A model generated the notes under the pieces. It did no database searches. It was given only the letters and a program-made list of their open reading frames with translations, and was not told the DNA's origin. A program made the translations under genes and the position numbers. Shown here piece by piece: positions 1-8,851 of a stretch of DNA of 32,824 nucleotides. The stretch covers positions 1 through 32,824 of the forward strand of contig NZ_JYKS01000054.1 in assembly GCF_000935045.1 (NCBI RefSeq). The letters run 5' to 3'. The stretch is from Pseudomonas sp. 10-1B (GTDB taxonomy: Bacteria; Pseudomonadota; Gammaproteobacteria; Pseudomonadales; Pseudomonadaceae). Positions within the stretch are counted from its first letter, which is position 1. Each line of letters begins with the position of its first letter.

Positions 1-16
1 GTATTTGCCCATAGGT

Positions 17-54
17 CCCCCAAGGGTTGGATTTTTTGTCCAACTTCTTGGGGG
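17..54. other. Strong stem-loop downstream of pcaG
   Basis: CCCCCAAG (17-24) pairs with CTTGGGGG (47-54), and TTGGA (27-31) pairs with TCCAA (39-43) inside it. It lies beyond the pcaG stop and could end or stabilise the pcaHG transcript. There is no T-run after it in the pcaG direction, so a classical terminator is doubtful. Confidence 0.5.
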
Positions 55-90
55 CAGTCCAGGGACCGCGCAAAGCTTGAGGTCTGCACT

Positions 91-165
91 GCTCCTGTGG
101 GAGCCCGGCTTGTCGTGGCGACGAACCGCGTCGATGGGCCGCAAAGCGGCCCCAATCGCTTAACT
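91..165. repeat. Degenerate REP-like element
   Basis: The stretch has the CTCCTGTGGGAGC and GGGCCGCAAAGCGGCCC blocks seen in the REP units elsewhere in this window, but its two arms are less symmetrical. It fills most of the gap after the pcaG stop. Confidence 0.5.
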
Positions 166-198
166 GACCGACATTAGCCGTCTAGCGGCCCCTTTCAT

Positions 199-804
199 TC
201 AGAAGTCGAAGAACACCGTCTCCCCTTCCCCCTGAATACGGATATCGAAGCGATACGCCGTCTTCCCGTCCACTTCGCAACGCTTGGCAATCAACGTCTC
301 GCGCCGTTGCGGCTGCTCGATCAGGTTCAGCACCGGGCACTTGGCATTGGCCTCGGCCTCGTCGTCGAAATACAGCCGCGTGTGCAGGTGGATGTTGATG
401 CCGCGGGCAAACAGGCTGATGTTGATGTGCGGCGCCATCGGCACGCCAGCGGCGTTGTTCACCACACCCGGCTTGACCGTGTGCAGGGTCCACTCGCCAG
501 CGTCGAAAGTAGTCGCGGTGCGGCCAAAGCTGTTGAAGGAGTTTTCCAGGTTGTAGGCATCCTGGTACTGGCCATTGGCGTCGGCCTGCCAGACTTCCAG
601 GAACGAGTCGCGCACCAGGTGGCCGTTACCGTCATACACCTGGCCGATCAGCAGAATGTGCTCGCCTGGCGCGTCTGGCTTGGCCAGGCGGTTCCAGATT
701 TCCTGGTCACGGGTGGGGTTGCCGGCCGCTTCCAGGGCCAGGCCGATGTGCACGTAGGGGCCGGCGGTCTGCGAAGGGGTTTCCGGCAGCAGTTCGATTG
801 GCAT
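199..804 (-). CDS. pcaG: Protocatechuate 3,4-dioxygenase, alpha subunit
   Basis: This is the alpha chain of the cytoplasmic intradiol dioxygenase that opens protocatechuate to 3-carboxy-cis,cis-muconate in the beta-ketoadipate pathway. The 201-residue product has the normal length for PcaG and an intradiol dioxygenase fold with blocks such as EVWQADANGQYQ and PHINISLFARGINIHLHTR. The alpha chain shapes the active site but lacks the iron ligands, which are in PcaH. The start ATG follows a GAGGA ribosome site. The gene lies 10 bp downstream of pcaH on the same strand, so the two are almost certainly cotranscribed and made in equal amounts. Pathway and fold are family knowledge; order and motifs are read from the sequence. 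Confidence 0.97.
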   Translation of the reverse strand: MPIELLPETPSQTAGPYVHIGLALEAAGNPTRDQEIWNRLAKPDAPGEHILLIGQVYDGNGHLVRDSFLEVWQADANGQYQDAYNLENSFNSFGRTATTFDAGEWTLHTVKPGVVNNAAGVPMAPHINISLFARGINIHLHTRLYFDDEAEANAKCPVLNLIEQPQRRETLIAKRCEVDGKTAYRFDIRIQGEGETVFFDF

Positions 805-814
805 GGCGGGGTCC

Positions 815-1534
815 TCAGCAGTTTTCGAAGTGGGTCTTGCGCTGGCCGCGCAACACGATGTCGAAGCGGTAGGCCAGGCAGTCCATCGGGTTGGCGTTGC
901 TCATGTCGAGCTTGGCGATCAACTGCTGCACCGCTTCAGGGTTGGCGATCGACTTGACGATCGGGCACATCGGGATCAGCGGGTCGCCCTCGAAGTACAA
1001 CTGGGTGATCAGCTTGGTGGCGATCGACGGGCCGCTGATGGCGAAGTGGATGTGCGCCGGGCGCCAGTCGTTCGGGCCATTGCGCCACGGGTATGGGCCC
1101 GGCTTGATGGTGCGGAAGCTGTAGTAGCCGTCACGGTCGGTCAGGCAACGGCCGACGCCGCCGAAATTCGGGTCCAGCGGTGCCAGGTAGCGATCGTTCT
1201 TGTGGCGATAGCGGCCGCCGGCGTTGGCCTGCCACATTTCCACCAGGGTGTTCGGCACAGGCTTGCCGTACTGGTCGACGACGCGGCCGGCGACGATGAT
1301 GCGCTCGCCGATCGGCAGGCCACCATTATTGAAGTTCAGCAGGAGGTCATGGTCGTGGGCACCGAAGCCCAGATGGGAAAAGTCCGGGCCGGTGGTTTCG
1401 CTGATCGACTGCGGAATGCTGACCAGTGCCTGACGCGGCGAGCGGGCAATGGAGGTCTTGTAGTCAGGCGTAAGGGCTTTCGGGTGCCAGTTGCGATCAC
1501 GGATCACGAAGCGGCTGTTGTCCTGGGCGGGCAT
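815..1534 (-). CDS. pcaH: Protocatechuate 3,4-dioxygenase, beta subunit
   Basis: This is the iron-binding chain of protocatechuate 3,4-dioxygenase. The ATG at 1534 is chosen because GAGAGGAAA precedes it and the product then begins MPAQDNSRFV, giving 239 residues; an upstream in-frame extension to 1663 would run through REP sequence. Counting Met as 1, the ferric ligands are Tyr109, Tyr148, His161 and His163, in RYRHKN, GPYPWRN and RPAHIHFA; without Met they match the known 108/147/160/162 positions. It leads the pcaHG pair. The 226-bp gap to the divergent metallopeptidase gene must hold its promoter, but I cannot assign a specific operator. Confidence 0.97.
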   Translation of the reverse strand: MPAQDNSRFVIRDRNWHPKALTPDYKTSIARSPRQALVSIPQSISETTGPDFSHLGFGAHDHDLLLNFNNGGLPIGERIIVAGRVVDQYGKPVPNTLVEMWQANAGGRYRHKNDRYLAPLDPNFGGVGRCLTDRDGYYSFRTIKPGPYPWRNGPNDWRPAHIHFAISGPSIATKLITQLYFEGDPLIPMCPIVKSIANPEAVQQLIAKLDMSNANPMDCLAYRFDIVLRGQRKTHFENC

Positions 1535-1583
1535 GCCGGTTTCCTCTCTTGGAATTATGGAAATGCGCAGGGGGCTTCTTGGA

Positions 1584-1614
1584 AGCCCTTCGCGGGTAAG
1601 CCCGCTCCTACATG
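1584..1614. repeat. REP element, single unit
   Basis: GAAGCCCTTCGCGGGTAAGC followed by CCGCTCCTACATG is one arm of the P. putida REP. It lies between pcaH and the divergent metallopeptidase gene, without a clear partner arm. Confidence 0.75.
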
Positions 1615-1760
1615 CAGTTTCAGACAGGTCGCGTGCGATGAATATTGAAATCAGGCGCTTCAAACATAACCATTTGGTTATGGGTTAACACCTTGGCCTG
1701 ACACCTGCCACTGTCGTGAACTAATCTTTGTCTTCTTGTTTCACGCTCCGGAGAGCATTC

Positions 1761-2648
1761 ATGGAATGGCGAAAAGGCCGACGCAGCGACAACGTGGTCG
1801 ATGCCCGAGGCGAAGGTGGCGGTGGTGGCGGCATGCGCTTCGGCGGCGGCAAAGGGTTGGGGCTCGGGGCGATTCTGCTGATCGTCGGCATCGGCTGGCT
1901 CACCGGGCAGGACCCGTTGCAGATTCTTGGCCAGCTCGCCGGCCAGATGGAGCAACAGCAAACGGCCCCCAGTGGTGCGGGCGGCAAGGCGCCACCGGCC
2001 AATGATGAACAGGCCGAGTTCGTCGCCTCGATCCTGGGCGATACCGAAGACACCTGGAAAGCCCTGTTCGCCGAAGCCGGCAAGCAATACCGCGACCCCA
2101 AGCTGGTGCTGTTCAGCGGCCAGGTCAATTCGGCCTGCGGCTTCGCCTCGGCGGCGGTGGGGCCGTTCTACTGCCCGGCGGACCAGCGGGTGTACCTGGA
2201 CATGTCGTTCTTCCGCGAAATGGAAACCCGCTTCGCGGCGGCCGGCGACTTCGCCCAGGCCTATGTGATTGCCCACGAAATCGGCCACCACGTGCAGACC
2301 CTGCTGGGCGTGTCGGCCAAGGTGGATGCCGCGCGTCGCAGTGGCCAGCGCATGGAAGGCGACAATGGCCTGCTGGTGCGCCAGGAACTGCAAGCCGACT
2401 GCCTGGCCGGGGTGTGGGCCTACCAGGCGCAGAAGCGCCTGAACTGGCTGGAGCCAGGTGACATCGAGGAGGCACTGAATGCAGCCAATGCCATTGGCGA
2501 TGACCGCCTGCAGCAACAGGGCCGCGGGCGCGTGGTACCGGACTCCTTCACCCATGGCACCTCGGCACAGCGGGTGCGCTGGTTCAAGACCGGGTTTGCC
2601 GAGGGCGAGGTGAACCGCTGCGATACCTTCAGCGCGCGTAACCTTTAA
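1761..2648 (+). CDS. YpfJ-type membrane-anchored neutral zinc metallopeptidase
   Basis: A 295-residue protein of the neutral zinc metallopeptidase family (YpfJ/KPN_00809 type). An Arg/Gly-rich cytoplasmic N-terminus (1-30) is followed by one membrane segment (about 33-48), a Gln-rich linker and the protease domain. The zinc site HEIGHH is at 172-177, and the downstream RQELQADCLAG (207-217) supplies the expected acidic third-ligand region. Substrates are not known. The ATG at 1761 is preceded by GGAGAG and is better than an in-frame start at 1728. The gene is monocistronic, and a REP pair follows its stop. Its closeness to pcaHG suggests no functional link. Confidence 0.88.
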   Translation: MEWRKGRRSDNVVDARGEGGGGGGMRFGGGKGLGLGAILLIVGIGWLTGQDPLQILGQLAGQMEQQQTAPSGAGGKAPPANDEQAEFVASILGDTEDTWKALFAEAGKQYRDPKLVLFSGQVNSACGFASAAVGPFYCPADQRVYLDMSFFREMETRFAAAGDFAQAYVIAHEIGHHVQTLLGVSAKVDAARRSGQRMEGDNGLLVRQELQADCLAGVWAYQAQKRLNWLEPGDIEEALNAANAIGDDRLQQQGRGRVVPDSFTHGTSAQRVRWFKTGFAEGEVNRCDTFSARNL

Positions 2649-2654
2649 GATTGT

Positions 2655-2775
2655 GTGGGGCCGCTCTGCGGCCCTTCGCGGGCAAGCCCGCTCCTACAGG
2701 GATGGCGCTAGCCTTGAGGTCACCGGTGTACCTGTAGGAGCGGGCTTGCCCGCGAAGGGCTGCAAAGCAGCCCCA
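2655..2775. repeat. REP pair (inverted doublet)
   Basis: Two REP units face each other: CCTTCGCGGGCAAGCCCG on the left and CGGGCTTGCCCGCGAAGG on the right, with about 30 bp between them. Together they can form a long hairpin just after the metallopeptidase stop and may act in transcript ending or mRNA stability. Confidence 0.9.
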
Positions 2776-2921
2776 ATCCATCCAGTTACAAATCTGCTGA
2801 AAAAGCGTTTCAGCTTCTCCCATCCTTGCCGATAACCCCTGGACGAATCAGCGGGCATCCAGAACAACAACGCCTGGCGATCGAAGATCAAGCGAGCGAA
2901 AACAACTTCTGGAGAGCGTGC

Positions 2922-4841
2922 ATGAACAGCTGGTTCGCCAACATCAGCGTCAACCTCAAACTGGGCCTGGGCTTCGGCCTGGTACTGATCCTTACCGGCC
3001 TGCTGGCCCTGACCGGCTGGACCAGCCTGGGCAGCCTGATCGACCGCAGCAACTGGATGGGCGATATCGGCCAGCTCAACAAAGACCTCACCGACCTGCG
3101 CATTGCGCGCCTGCAGTACATGATCGCCAACGGCGACGATGCCGCAGCCGCCAACACCCAGGCCAAGCTGGACGCCTTCGGCAAGCAGCAGGCCTACCTG
3201 GCCAGTACCTTCAAGAGCCCCGAGAACCTCAAGCTGCTGGGCGAGCTGGGCGAGACCATCAGCGCCTACAAGGTGTCGCTGAACAAGATGCGCCAGGGCT
3301 ACGACGCCTCCCGCGCCGCACGCGATGCGATGGACAGCTCGGCCAGCCGCGCCGACCAGGCCATGGATACCCTCAGCCGGGAAGTCATGGAGCGCCCCGA
3401 GGCCGACAGCGTACGCCTGGCCCAGTACCAGCTGATCAGCAAGGCCCGCCAGCAACTGTTGCAGGTGCGCATCGACGTGCGCGGCTACATTGCCGACAAC
3501 AGCGCCGCCAACGAGCAGGCCGCCCTGCGCCAGCTGGACACCGCCCTGGCCGAAATCGACAACCTCAAGCGCCAGCTGCCCGCCGAAGACACGCGCCTGC
3601 AACAGTTCGAGCAGTCGGTGCTGGCCTACCGTGATGCCGTGCGCCAGTTCCGCGACGCGGTCGCCAACATCACCACCGCACGCGCCGAAATGACCGTGCA
3701 GGGCGCCGACATCGTCAAGCGCAGCGACGCGCTGTACCAGATCCAGCTGCAGCGCCGCGACATGGAAAGCACCCAGGCCCGTAGCCTGCAGGCCATCGCC
3801 ACACTGCTGGCGCTGTTGGTCGGCGTACTGGCGGCGGTGTTGATCACCCGGCAGATCACCCGCCCGCTGCATGACACCCTGGTGGCGGTGGAAAAGATCG
3901 CCAGCGGCGACCTCACCCAGCACCTGCGCGTCACCCGCCGCGACGAACTGGGTGTGCTGCAACAAGGCATCGCGCGCATGGGCACCACCCTGCGCGAGCT
4001 GATCAGCGGCATCCGCGACGGCGTCACCCAGATCGCCAGCGCCGCCGAGGAGTTGTCGGCGGTGACCGAGCAGACCAGTGCGGGGGCCAACAACCAGAAG
4101 GTCGAGACCGACCAGGTAGCCACCGCCATGCACGAAATGGCTGCCACCGTTCAGGAAGTGGCACGCAATGCCGAGCAGGCTTCGCATGCCGCCACCGGCG
4201 CCGATGACGAAGCCCGGGCCGGGGACCGCGTGGTGGGCGAGGCGATTGGCCAGATCGAGCGCCTGGCCGAAGACATGAACCGCTCCACCGAGGCCATGAA
4301 CCTGCTGCAGCAGGAAAGCCAGAAGATCGGCAGTGTGATGGATGTGATCAAGTCGGTGGCCGAACAGACCAACCTGCTGGCGCTCAACGCGGCGATCGAA
4401 GCGGCGCGTGCTGGCGAGGCTGGCCGTGGGTTTGCCGTGGTCGCGGACGAAGTACGCGGCCTGGCCCAGCGCACGCAGAAGTCCACCGAAGAAATCGAGG
4501 AGCTGATCGCCGGCCTGCAGCACGGAACCCAGCAGGTGGCCAACGCCATGCACGGCAGCCGTACCCTGACCGACAGCAGCGTCGAGCTGGCGCGCAAGGC
4601 CGGGGCCTCGCTGGAGAGCATCACCAGCACGGTGTCGAGCATCCAGTCGATGAACCAGCAGATTGCCGCAGCGGCGGAGCAGCAGAGTGCGGTGGCCGAG
4701 GAGATCAGCCGCAGCATCCTGAATGTGCGTGATGTGTCGGAACAGACGGCGGCGGCCAGCGATGAGACAGCAGCGGCCAGCGTGGAACTGGCACGGCTGG
4801 GTGGGCAATTGCAGATGCTGGTCAGCCAGTTCCGCGTCTGA
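2922..4841 (+). CDS. mcpS: McpS-type chemoreceptor with HBM ligand-binding domain
   Basis: A 639-residue methyl-accepting chemotaxis protein. Order: short cytoplasmic start, first membrane helix (about 11-33), a helical periplasmic domain of about 250 residues, second membrane helix (about 290-310), a HAMP domain starting at TRPLHDTLVAVEKIASGDLT, then the coiled-coil signalling domain with its conserved tip EQTNLLALNAAIEAARAGE. Arg60 and Arg63 (DLRIAR) match the dicarboxylate-binding residues known in P. putida McpS, which senses TCA-cycle intermediates and acetate, so the length, the arginines and the locus all agree. The ATG at 2922 is used; an upstream in-frame ATG at 2826 would put about 32 unrelated residues before the membrane helix. 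It is a single gene bounded by REP elements. Confidence 0.93.
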   Translation: MNSWFANISVNLKLGLGFGLVLILTGLLALTGWTSLGSLIDRSNWMGDIGQLNKDLTDLRIARLQYMIANGDDAAAANTQAKLDAFGKQQAYLASTFKSPENLKLLGELGETISAYKVSLNKMRQGYDASRAARDAMDSSASRADQAMDTLSREVMERPEADSVRLAQYQLISKARQQLLQVRIDVRGYIADNSAANEQAALRQLDTALAEIDNLKRQLPAEDTRLQQFEQSVLAYRDAVRQFRDAVANITTARAEMTVQGADIVKRSDALYQIQLQRRDMESTQARSLQAIATLLALLVGVLAAVLITRQITRPLHDTLVAVEKIASGDLTQHLRVTRRDELGVLQQGIARMGTTLRELISGIRDGVTQIASAAEELSAVTEQTSAGANNQKVETDQVATAMHEMAATVQEVARNAEQASHAATGADDEARAGDRVVGEAIGQIERLAEDMNRSTEAMNLLQQESQKIGSVMDVIKSVAEQTNLLALNAAIEAARAGEAGRGFAVVADEVRGLAQRTQKSTEEIEELIAGLQHGTQQVANAMHGSRTLTDSSVELARKAGASLESITSTVSSIQSMNQQIAAAAEQQSAVAEEISRSILNVRDVSEQTAAASDETAAASVELARLGGQLQMLVSQFRV

Positions 4842-4853
4842 CCTGAAAACCCT

Positions 4854-5223
4854 GGGGCCGCTTTGCGGCCCATCGCCGGCAAGCCAGGCTCCCACAGGGA
4901 TTGCACAAGCCTTGAGGGCAACACCTTACCTGTGGGAGCTGGCTTGCCAGCGATGAGGCCGGCACAAGCCAGGCTCCCACAGGGATTGCACAAGCCTTGA
5001 GGGCAACACCATACCTGTGGGAGCTGGCTTGCCAGCGATGAGGCCGGCACAAGCCAGGCTCCCACAGGGATTGCACAAGCCTTGAGGGCAACACCATACC
5101 TGTGGGAGCTGGCTTGCCGGCGATGAGGCCGGCACAAGCCAGGCTCCCGAAGGGATTGCACAGGCCTTGAGGGCAACGCAATACCTGTGGGAGCTGGCTT
5201 GCCGGCGATGAGGCCGGCACAAG
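4854..5223. repeat. Tandem array of four 85-bp REP doublets
   Basis: The block AGGCTCCCACAGGGATTGCA recurs at 4886, 4971, 5056 and 5141, exactly 85 bp apart; the fourth copy has CCGAAGG in place of CCACAGG. Each unit contains two facing REP arms (CAAGCCAGGCTCCCACAGG and CCTGTGGGAGCTGGCTTGCC) joined by a near-constant linker GATTGCACAAGCCTTGAGGG. It fills the gap between the convergent mcpS and ggt genes. Confidence 0.95.
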
Positions 5224-5230
5224 CGACCGC

Positions 5231-6898
5231 TTACTTGACGATCATCCCCACCCCACGCCCACGCGGATCCGAAGCGGTCTCCAGCTTCGCCCCGTCCACC
5301 CGGATCGCCTGGATATCGCCCATCTCCCAGCCCTGGTCCTCCAGCACATACCCCATTTTCTTCAGCTCATCGGCCACCGGCCCGGTCAACGGCGCATAAC
5401 TGTCGAAGTAGATGGTGTCCTTGGGCAGAAGTTGGTGGTGCACGCGCTGCGCCGCGACCGCCTTGTCCAGCGGCATGCCGTAGTCGTACAGGTTGTTCAT
5501 CACCTGGAAGATCGAGGTGAAGATCCGCGAGCCACCCGGCGTACCGATGACCAGCTCGACCTTGCCATCGCGGGTCATCAGGCTGGGGCTCATCGACGAC
5601 AGCATGCGCTTGCCCGGCTCGATGGCATTGGCATCACCACCGACCACGCCAAAGGCATTCGCCGCCCCCGGCTTGGCGCTGAAGTCGTCCATCTCGTCGT
5701 TGAGCAGGAACCCTGCGCCTTTCACCACTACACCACTGCCGTAATCGAGGTTGAGGGTGTAGGTGTTGCTGACCGCGTTGCCCTGCTTGTCGACGATCGA
5801 GAAATGCGTGGTCTGGTGCGGCTCCAACCCCGGTTTGACCTGGTCGGTCTCGGAAATGGCCTTCGGGTTGACCTGCGCGGCGCGCTTGGCCAGGTAGTCC
5901 TTGGCCACCAGCTGGTCCACCGGCACCTTGGTGAAGGCCGGGTCGCCGAGGTAGTCGGCGCGGTCGGCGAACACCCGCTTCTCGATCTCGGCCAACAGGT
6001 GGATGTACTGCGCCGAGTTGTGCGCCACCCCCTTGAAGTCCGCCGCGCGGTCTTCCTTGATGCCCAGCAACTGGGCCAGGGCGACACCGCCGGAGCTTGG
6101 CGGTGGCGCGGTATAGACCACATTGCCGCGCCAGCTCACGGCCATCGGCTCACGCCACACGGCCTTGTAATCCTTCAGGTCCTGTTTGCTGATCAGGCCC
6201 TGGTCGGCCTGCATCTGCGCCACCAGCAGGTCGGCGGTCTTGCCCTGGTAGAACTCGCTCACGCCCTTGTCGGCGATGCGCTCCAGGGTCTGGGCCATTT
6301 CCGGCTGCTTGAACAGCTCGCCGACCTTCATGTTGCCGAAGTAGTCGTTGAAGTTGGTCGCGGTCTTGAACATGCCCTGGGCATCGTTGCGGTACTGGTA
6401 CTGCTTTTCCGCGACCTTGAAGCCGTTTTTCGCATAGCCGATGGCCGGGGTCAGCAGCTCGCTCCAGGGCAGCTTGCCGAACTTCTGGTGCGCCTCCCAC
6501 AGGCCCATCACCGTGCCGGGCACGCCGGCAGCGCGTGCCCCGACCAGGCTGAGGTTCTCGATGACCTCGCCCTTGTCGTCCAGGTACATGTTGCGTGTGG
6601 CGGCCTTGGGCGCGACTTCGCGGTAGTCGAGGAAGTAGGGCTTGCCGTCGATGAACAGGGTCATGAAGCCGCCACCACCAATGTTGCCGGCCTCCGGGTA
6701 AGTCACCGCCAGGGTGAAGGCGGTGGCCACTGCCGCGTCCACCGCGTTGCCGCCCTTCTTGAGAATATCGGCGGCGACCTGTGCACCATATTGATCGGGT
6801 GCGGCCACCGCACCGCCCTCCAGGGTGGCGGCATTGACCGAGGAACAGCTCAGGATCGCGGCTGTGAGAGCCAGGTACTGGAACGGGACAATACGCAT
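5231..6898 (-). CDS. ggt: Periplasmic gamma-glutamyltranspeptidase precursor
   Basis: This gene encodes the self-processing enzyme that hydrolyses or transfers the gamma-glutamyl group of glutathione in the periplasm. The 555-residue precursor has a signal peptide (1 to about 23, ending SCSSVNA). Autocleavage is expected before Thr363 in QTTHFSIVDKQGN, making Thr363 the catalytic N-terminus of the small subunit. The substrate-binding blocks GNIGGGGFM (71-79), LDYGSGVV and LSSMSPSL are present. The ATG at 6898 has GGAAG upstream and begins the signal peptide directly; an in-frame start at 6961 would bury it. The gene is alone on this strand, ends next to the tandem REP block and is 118 bp from the LysR gene upstream. 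Confidence 0.95.
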   Translation of the reverse strand: MRIVPFQYLALTAAILSCSSVNAATLEGGAVAAPDQYGAQVAADILKKGGNAVDAAVATAFTLAVTYPEAGNIGGGGFMTLFIDGKPYFLDYREVAPKAATRNMYLDDKGEVIENLSLVGARAAGVPGTVMGLWEAHQKFGKLPWSELLTPAIGYAKNGFKVAEKQYQYRNDAQGMFKTATNFNDYFGNMKVGELFKQPEMAQTLERIADKGVSEFYQGKTADLLVAQMQADQGLISKQDLKDYKAVWREPMAVSWRGNVVYTAPPPSSGGVALAQLLGIKEDRAADFKGVAHNSAQYIHLLAEIEKRVFADRADYLGDPAFTKVPVDQLVAKDYLAKRAAQVNPKAISETDQVKPGLEPHQTTHFSIVDKQGNAVSNTYTLNLDYGSGVVVKGAGFLLNDEMDDFSAKPGAANAFGVVGGDANAIEPGKRMLSSMSPSLMTRDGKVELVIGTPGGSRIFTSIFQVMNNLYDYGMPLDKAVAAQRVHHQLLPKDTIYFDSYAPLTGPVADELKKMGYVLEDQGWEMGDIQAIRVDGAKLETASDPRGRGVGMIVK

Positions 6899-7015
6899 GA
6901 CACTTCCTTGGTGTTGTTTTTGTTGAGCGTTCAGTAAGGCCGAAGCGCTTCGACTGTGCAAACAACCGTAGGAAGTTTCGCCGCCTGTGGACAGGATCTG
7001 TCGCGTTCAGGCAAC

Positions 7016-7912
7016 TCAGCAGGCGTACATCGCCAGCTTGCGCTGGATGAAATCGAGGAAGCACTGAATGCGCAGCGCCAGTTGGGTATTGCGGTAGTAC
7101 ACCGCGTGGATCGGCTGGCGGTAGCCATTGTTGGCCTCGCCCAGCAGTACCTGCAAGCGCCCGCTGCGGATGTCCTCGTGGGTCATGAAGTGCGACAGGC
7201 TGACGATGCCCTCCCCGGCCAGCGCCAGCTGGCGCAGGGTCTCGCCGCTGGAGGCGATCAGCGCGGGGCGGATACTCCAGCGGTCACCCTGGGCGTGGCG
7301 CAGTGGCCAATGGTTGAGCGAGTCGGGCTGGCTGAAGCCGAGCAGGCAGTGGTTGCTGAGGTCTTCGACCTTTTCCGGCGTGCCGTACGCATCAAGGTAG
7401 GCCGGGCTGGCGAGGATCTGCACCGGGCTGCAGCCAAGCGAACGCGCGTGCAGGCTGGAGTCGGCCAGTTCACCGATGCGGATCGCCACATCGGTGCTCT
7501 GTTCCAGCAGGTCGATGATCAGGTCGTCGGTGTTCAGTTCCAGTTCGATGCCCGGGTACTCGCGGCGGAATTCACCGATCCACGGCAGGATGGCATGCAA
7601 CATGAACGGCGCGGCGGCGTTGATACGCAGGCGCCCGGTGGGGGTCTGGCGGTTCATCGACAGACGCTCTTCCATCTCGTCCATCTGCTCCAGGATCAGG
7701 CGCGAGCGTTCGAGAAAGAAGCGGCCCTCCTCGGTGAGGTCCATGCGCCGGGTGGTGCGGTTGACCAAGGTGGTGCCGAGCTTGGCCTCCAGGCGTGACA
7801 ATGTTCGGCTGACGGCTGAGGGTGTCTGCCCCATCGATTCTGCGGCGGCGGAAATCGAGCCGCAGTCGATGACGGCGACGAATACCTGGAGTTCTTCGGA
7901 TCGGGTTTTCAC
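7016..7912 (-). CDS. LysR-family transcriptional regulator
   Basis: A 298-residue LysR regulator. The winged helix-turn-helix is at the N-terminus (about 5-64, with SISAAAESMGQTPSAVSRTL), followed by a two-lobed effector domain. The start is a GTG at 7912 with only a weak ribosome site. The family shape with TTRRMDLTEEGRFFLERSR is typical of the large CrgA-like group, so no inducer can be read from it. The nearest likely target is mdaB, which lies upstream on the same strand beyond a REP pair; that link is inferred from position only. Confidence 0.9.
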   Translation of the reverse strand: MKTRSEELQVFVAVIDCGSISAAAESMGQTPSAVSRTLSRLEAKLGTTLVNRTTRRMDLTEEGRFFLERSRLILEQMDEMEERLSMNRQTPTGRLRINAAAPFMLHAILPWIGEFRREYPGIELELNTDDLIIDLLEQSTDVAIRIGELADSSLHARSLGCSPVQILASPAYLDAYGTPEKVEDLSNHCLLGFSQPDSLNHWPLRHAQGDRWSIRPALIASSGETLRQLALAGEGIVSLSHFMTHEDIRSGRLQVLLGEANNGYRQPIHAVYYRNTQLALRIQCFLDFIQRKLAMYAC

Positions 7913-7984
7913 ATCTGGGCCTGTGCTTGGACTGTGCAGGGATTAGATAGCCGCTTGTCGAGGCCAAGTCCAGCGATGCCTGGG

Positions 7985-8090
7985 CCGGCCTCTTCGCGGG
8001 CACGCCCGCTCCCACAGAGATCACACAAGTTTCAAGGCTTGCACAGTACCTGTGGGAGCGGGCGTGCCCGCGAAGAGGCCGGGACAGGCC
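7985..8090. repeat. REP pair between the LysR gene and mdaB
   Basis: CCTCTTCGCGGGCACGCCCG on the left and CGGGCGTGCCCGCGAAGAGG on the right are inverted copies separated by about 45 bp. The pair sits just after the mdaB stop. Confidence 0.9.
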
Positions 8091-8096
8091 AACCCC

Positions 8097-8687
8097 TTAT
8101 TCAGCCTTGCCAAACACCTTGTCCAGGTGCGCCTCATAGGCCGCCAACGCCGCCGGCACATCCGGGCGTTTCATCACATCCGTGGCCAGGAAGGTCGGCA
8201 GCCCGCTCATGCCGAGGAACTGGTTGGCCTTGTGGAACGGGAAGTACACCGCATCGACACCCTTGCCTTCGAAGAAATCGCTCGGGTCGTCAAAGGCCTG
8301 CTGCGGGGCGTTCCAGGTCAGCGACAGCATGTACTGCTTGCCGTGGACCAAGCCACCGCTGCCGTACTTCTGCGAATGGTCCGAACGGGTACGGCCGTCG
8401 TTGGCATACAGGCTGCCGTGGCCTGCGGTGAATACATCGTCGACGTACTTCTTCACGGTCCATGGTGCGCCCATCCACCAACCGGGCATCTGGTAGATCA
8501 CCACATCGGCCCAGAGGAATTTTTCCACCTCTTCCTGCACATCGTAGCCGCCATCGATGAAAGTCTGGCGCACATCGAAACCGGCCCGGTCCAGATGAGC
8601 GATGGCCGCTTCGTGCAACGTTGCGTTGAGGCGTCCGTCGGAATGGGCGAACTGTTTACCGCCGTTGAGCAAAAGGATCTTTTTCAT
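8097..8687 (-). CDS. mdaB: MdaB-like NAD(P)H:quinone oxidoreductase
   Basis: A 196-residue flavodoxin-fold flavoprotein of the MdaB family, which reduces quinones by two electrons and so limits redox cycling. MKKILLLNGGKQFAHSDGRL gives the FMN/FAD phosphate-binding loop; YQMPGWWMGAPWTVKKYVDD is the family signature at the flavin and active site. The ATG follows GGAGG. It is divergent from a YgiN-like monooxygenase gene across 164 bp. In E. coli mdaB and ygiN are neighbours and their products are reported to act on the same menadione/menadiol couple, so the pair here probably works together. The function is strong by family, but the substrate is not tested here. Confidence 0.9.
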   Translation of the reverse strand: MKKILLLNGGKQFAHSDGRLNATLHEAAIAHLDRAGFDVRQTFIDGGYDVQEEVEKFLWADVVIYQMPGWWMGAPWTVKKYVDDVFTAGHGSLYANDGRTRSDHSQKYGSGGLVHGKQYMLSLTWNAPQQAFDDPSDFFEGKGVDAVYFPFHKANQFLGMSGLPTFLATDVMKRPDVPAALAAYEAHLDKVFGKAE

Positions 8688-8776
8688 GCAGGCCTCCAGG
8701 GGCCGAATCAGAATTCAGGCCGGCAGGTTAGAGGCTCGCGGGCGTGGGATATAGCAACGACAGGGCAAAATACAAT

Positions 8777-8789
8777 TGACTTGAAGTCA
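8777..8789. promoter_or_regulatory. Palindrome in the mdaB/ygiN-like divergent promoter region
   Basis: TGACTTgAAGTCA is a perfect 13-bp palindrome in the middle of the 164-bp divergent gap. It is a candidate operator for both genes. I do not recognise it as the site of a named regulator. Confidence 0.4.
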
Positions 8790-8851
8790 TGAATACCAGA
8801 CGCATTGTTGCCGTAGAATCGGTTCACCTTTCCATCACCGAGTAGCGACCC

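Noticed and set aside
2694..4895. Long minus-strand open frame opposite mcpS
   Set aside because: It is the antisense shadow of the GC-rich mcpS gene; the plus strand encodes a complete chemoreceptor.
4886..5160. Regular 85-bp repeats as a possible CRISPR array
   Set aside because: The whole unit repeats, including what would be the spacer, the arms are inverted REP units, and no cas genes are near.
5432..6937. Long plus-strand open frame opposite ggt
   Set aside because: Its translation has no recognisable motif, while the minus strand gives a full gamma-glutamyltranspeptidase.
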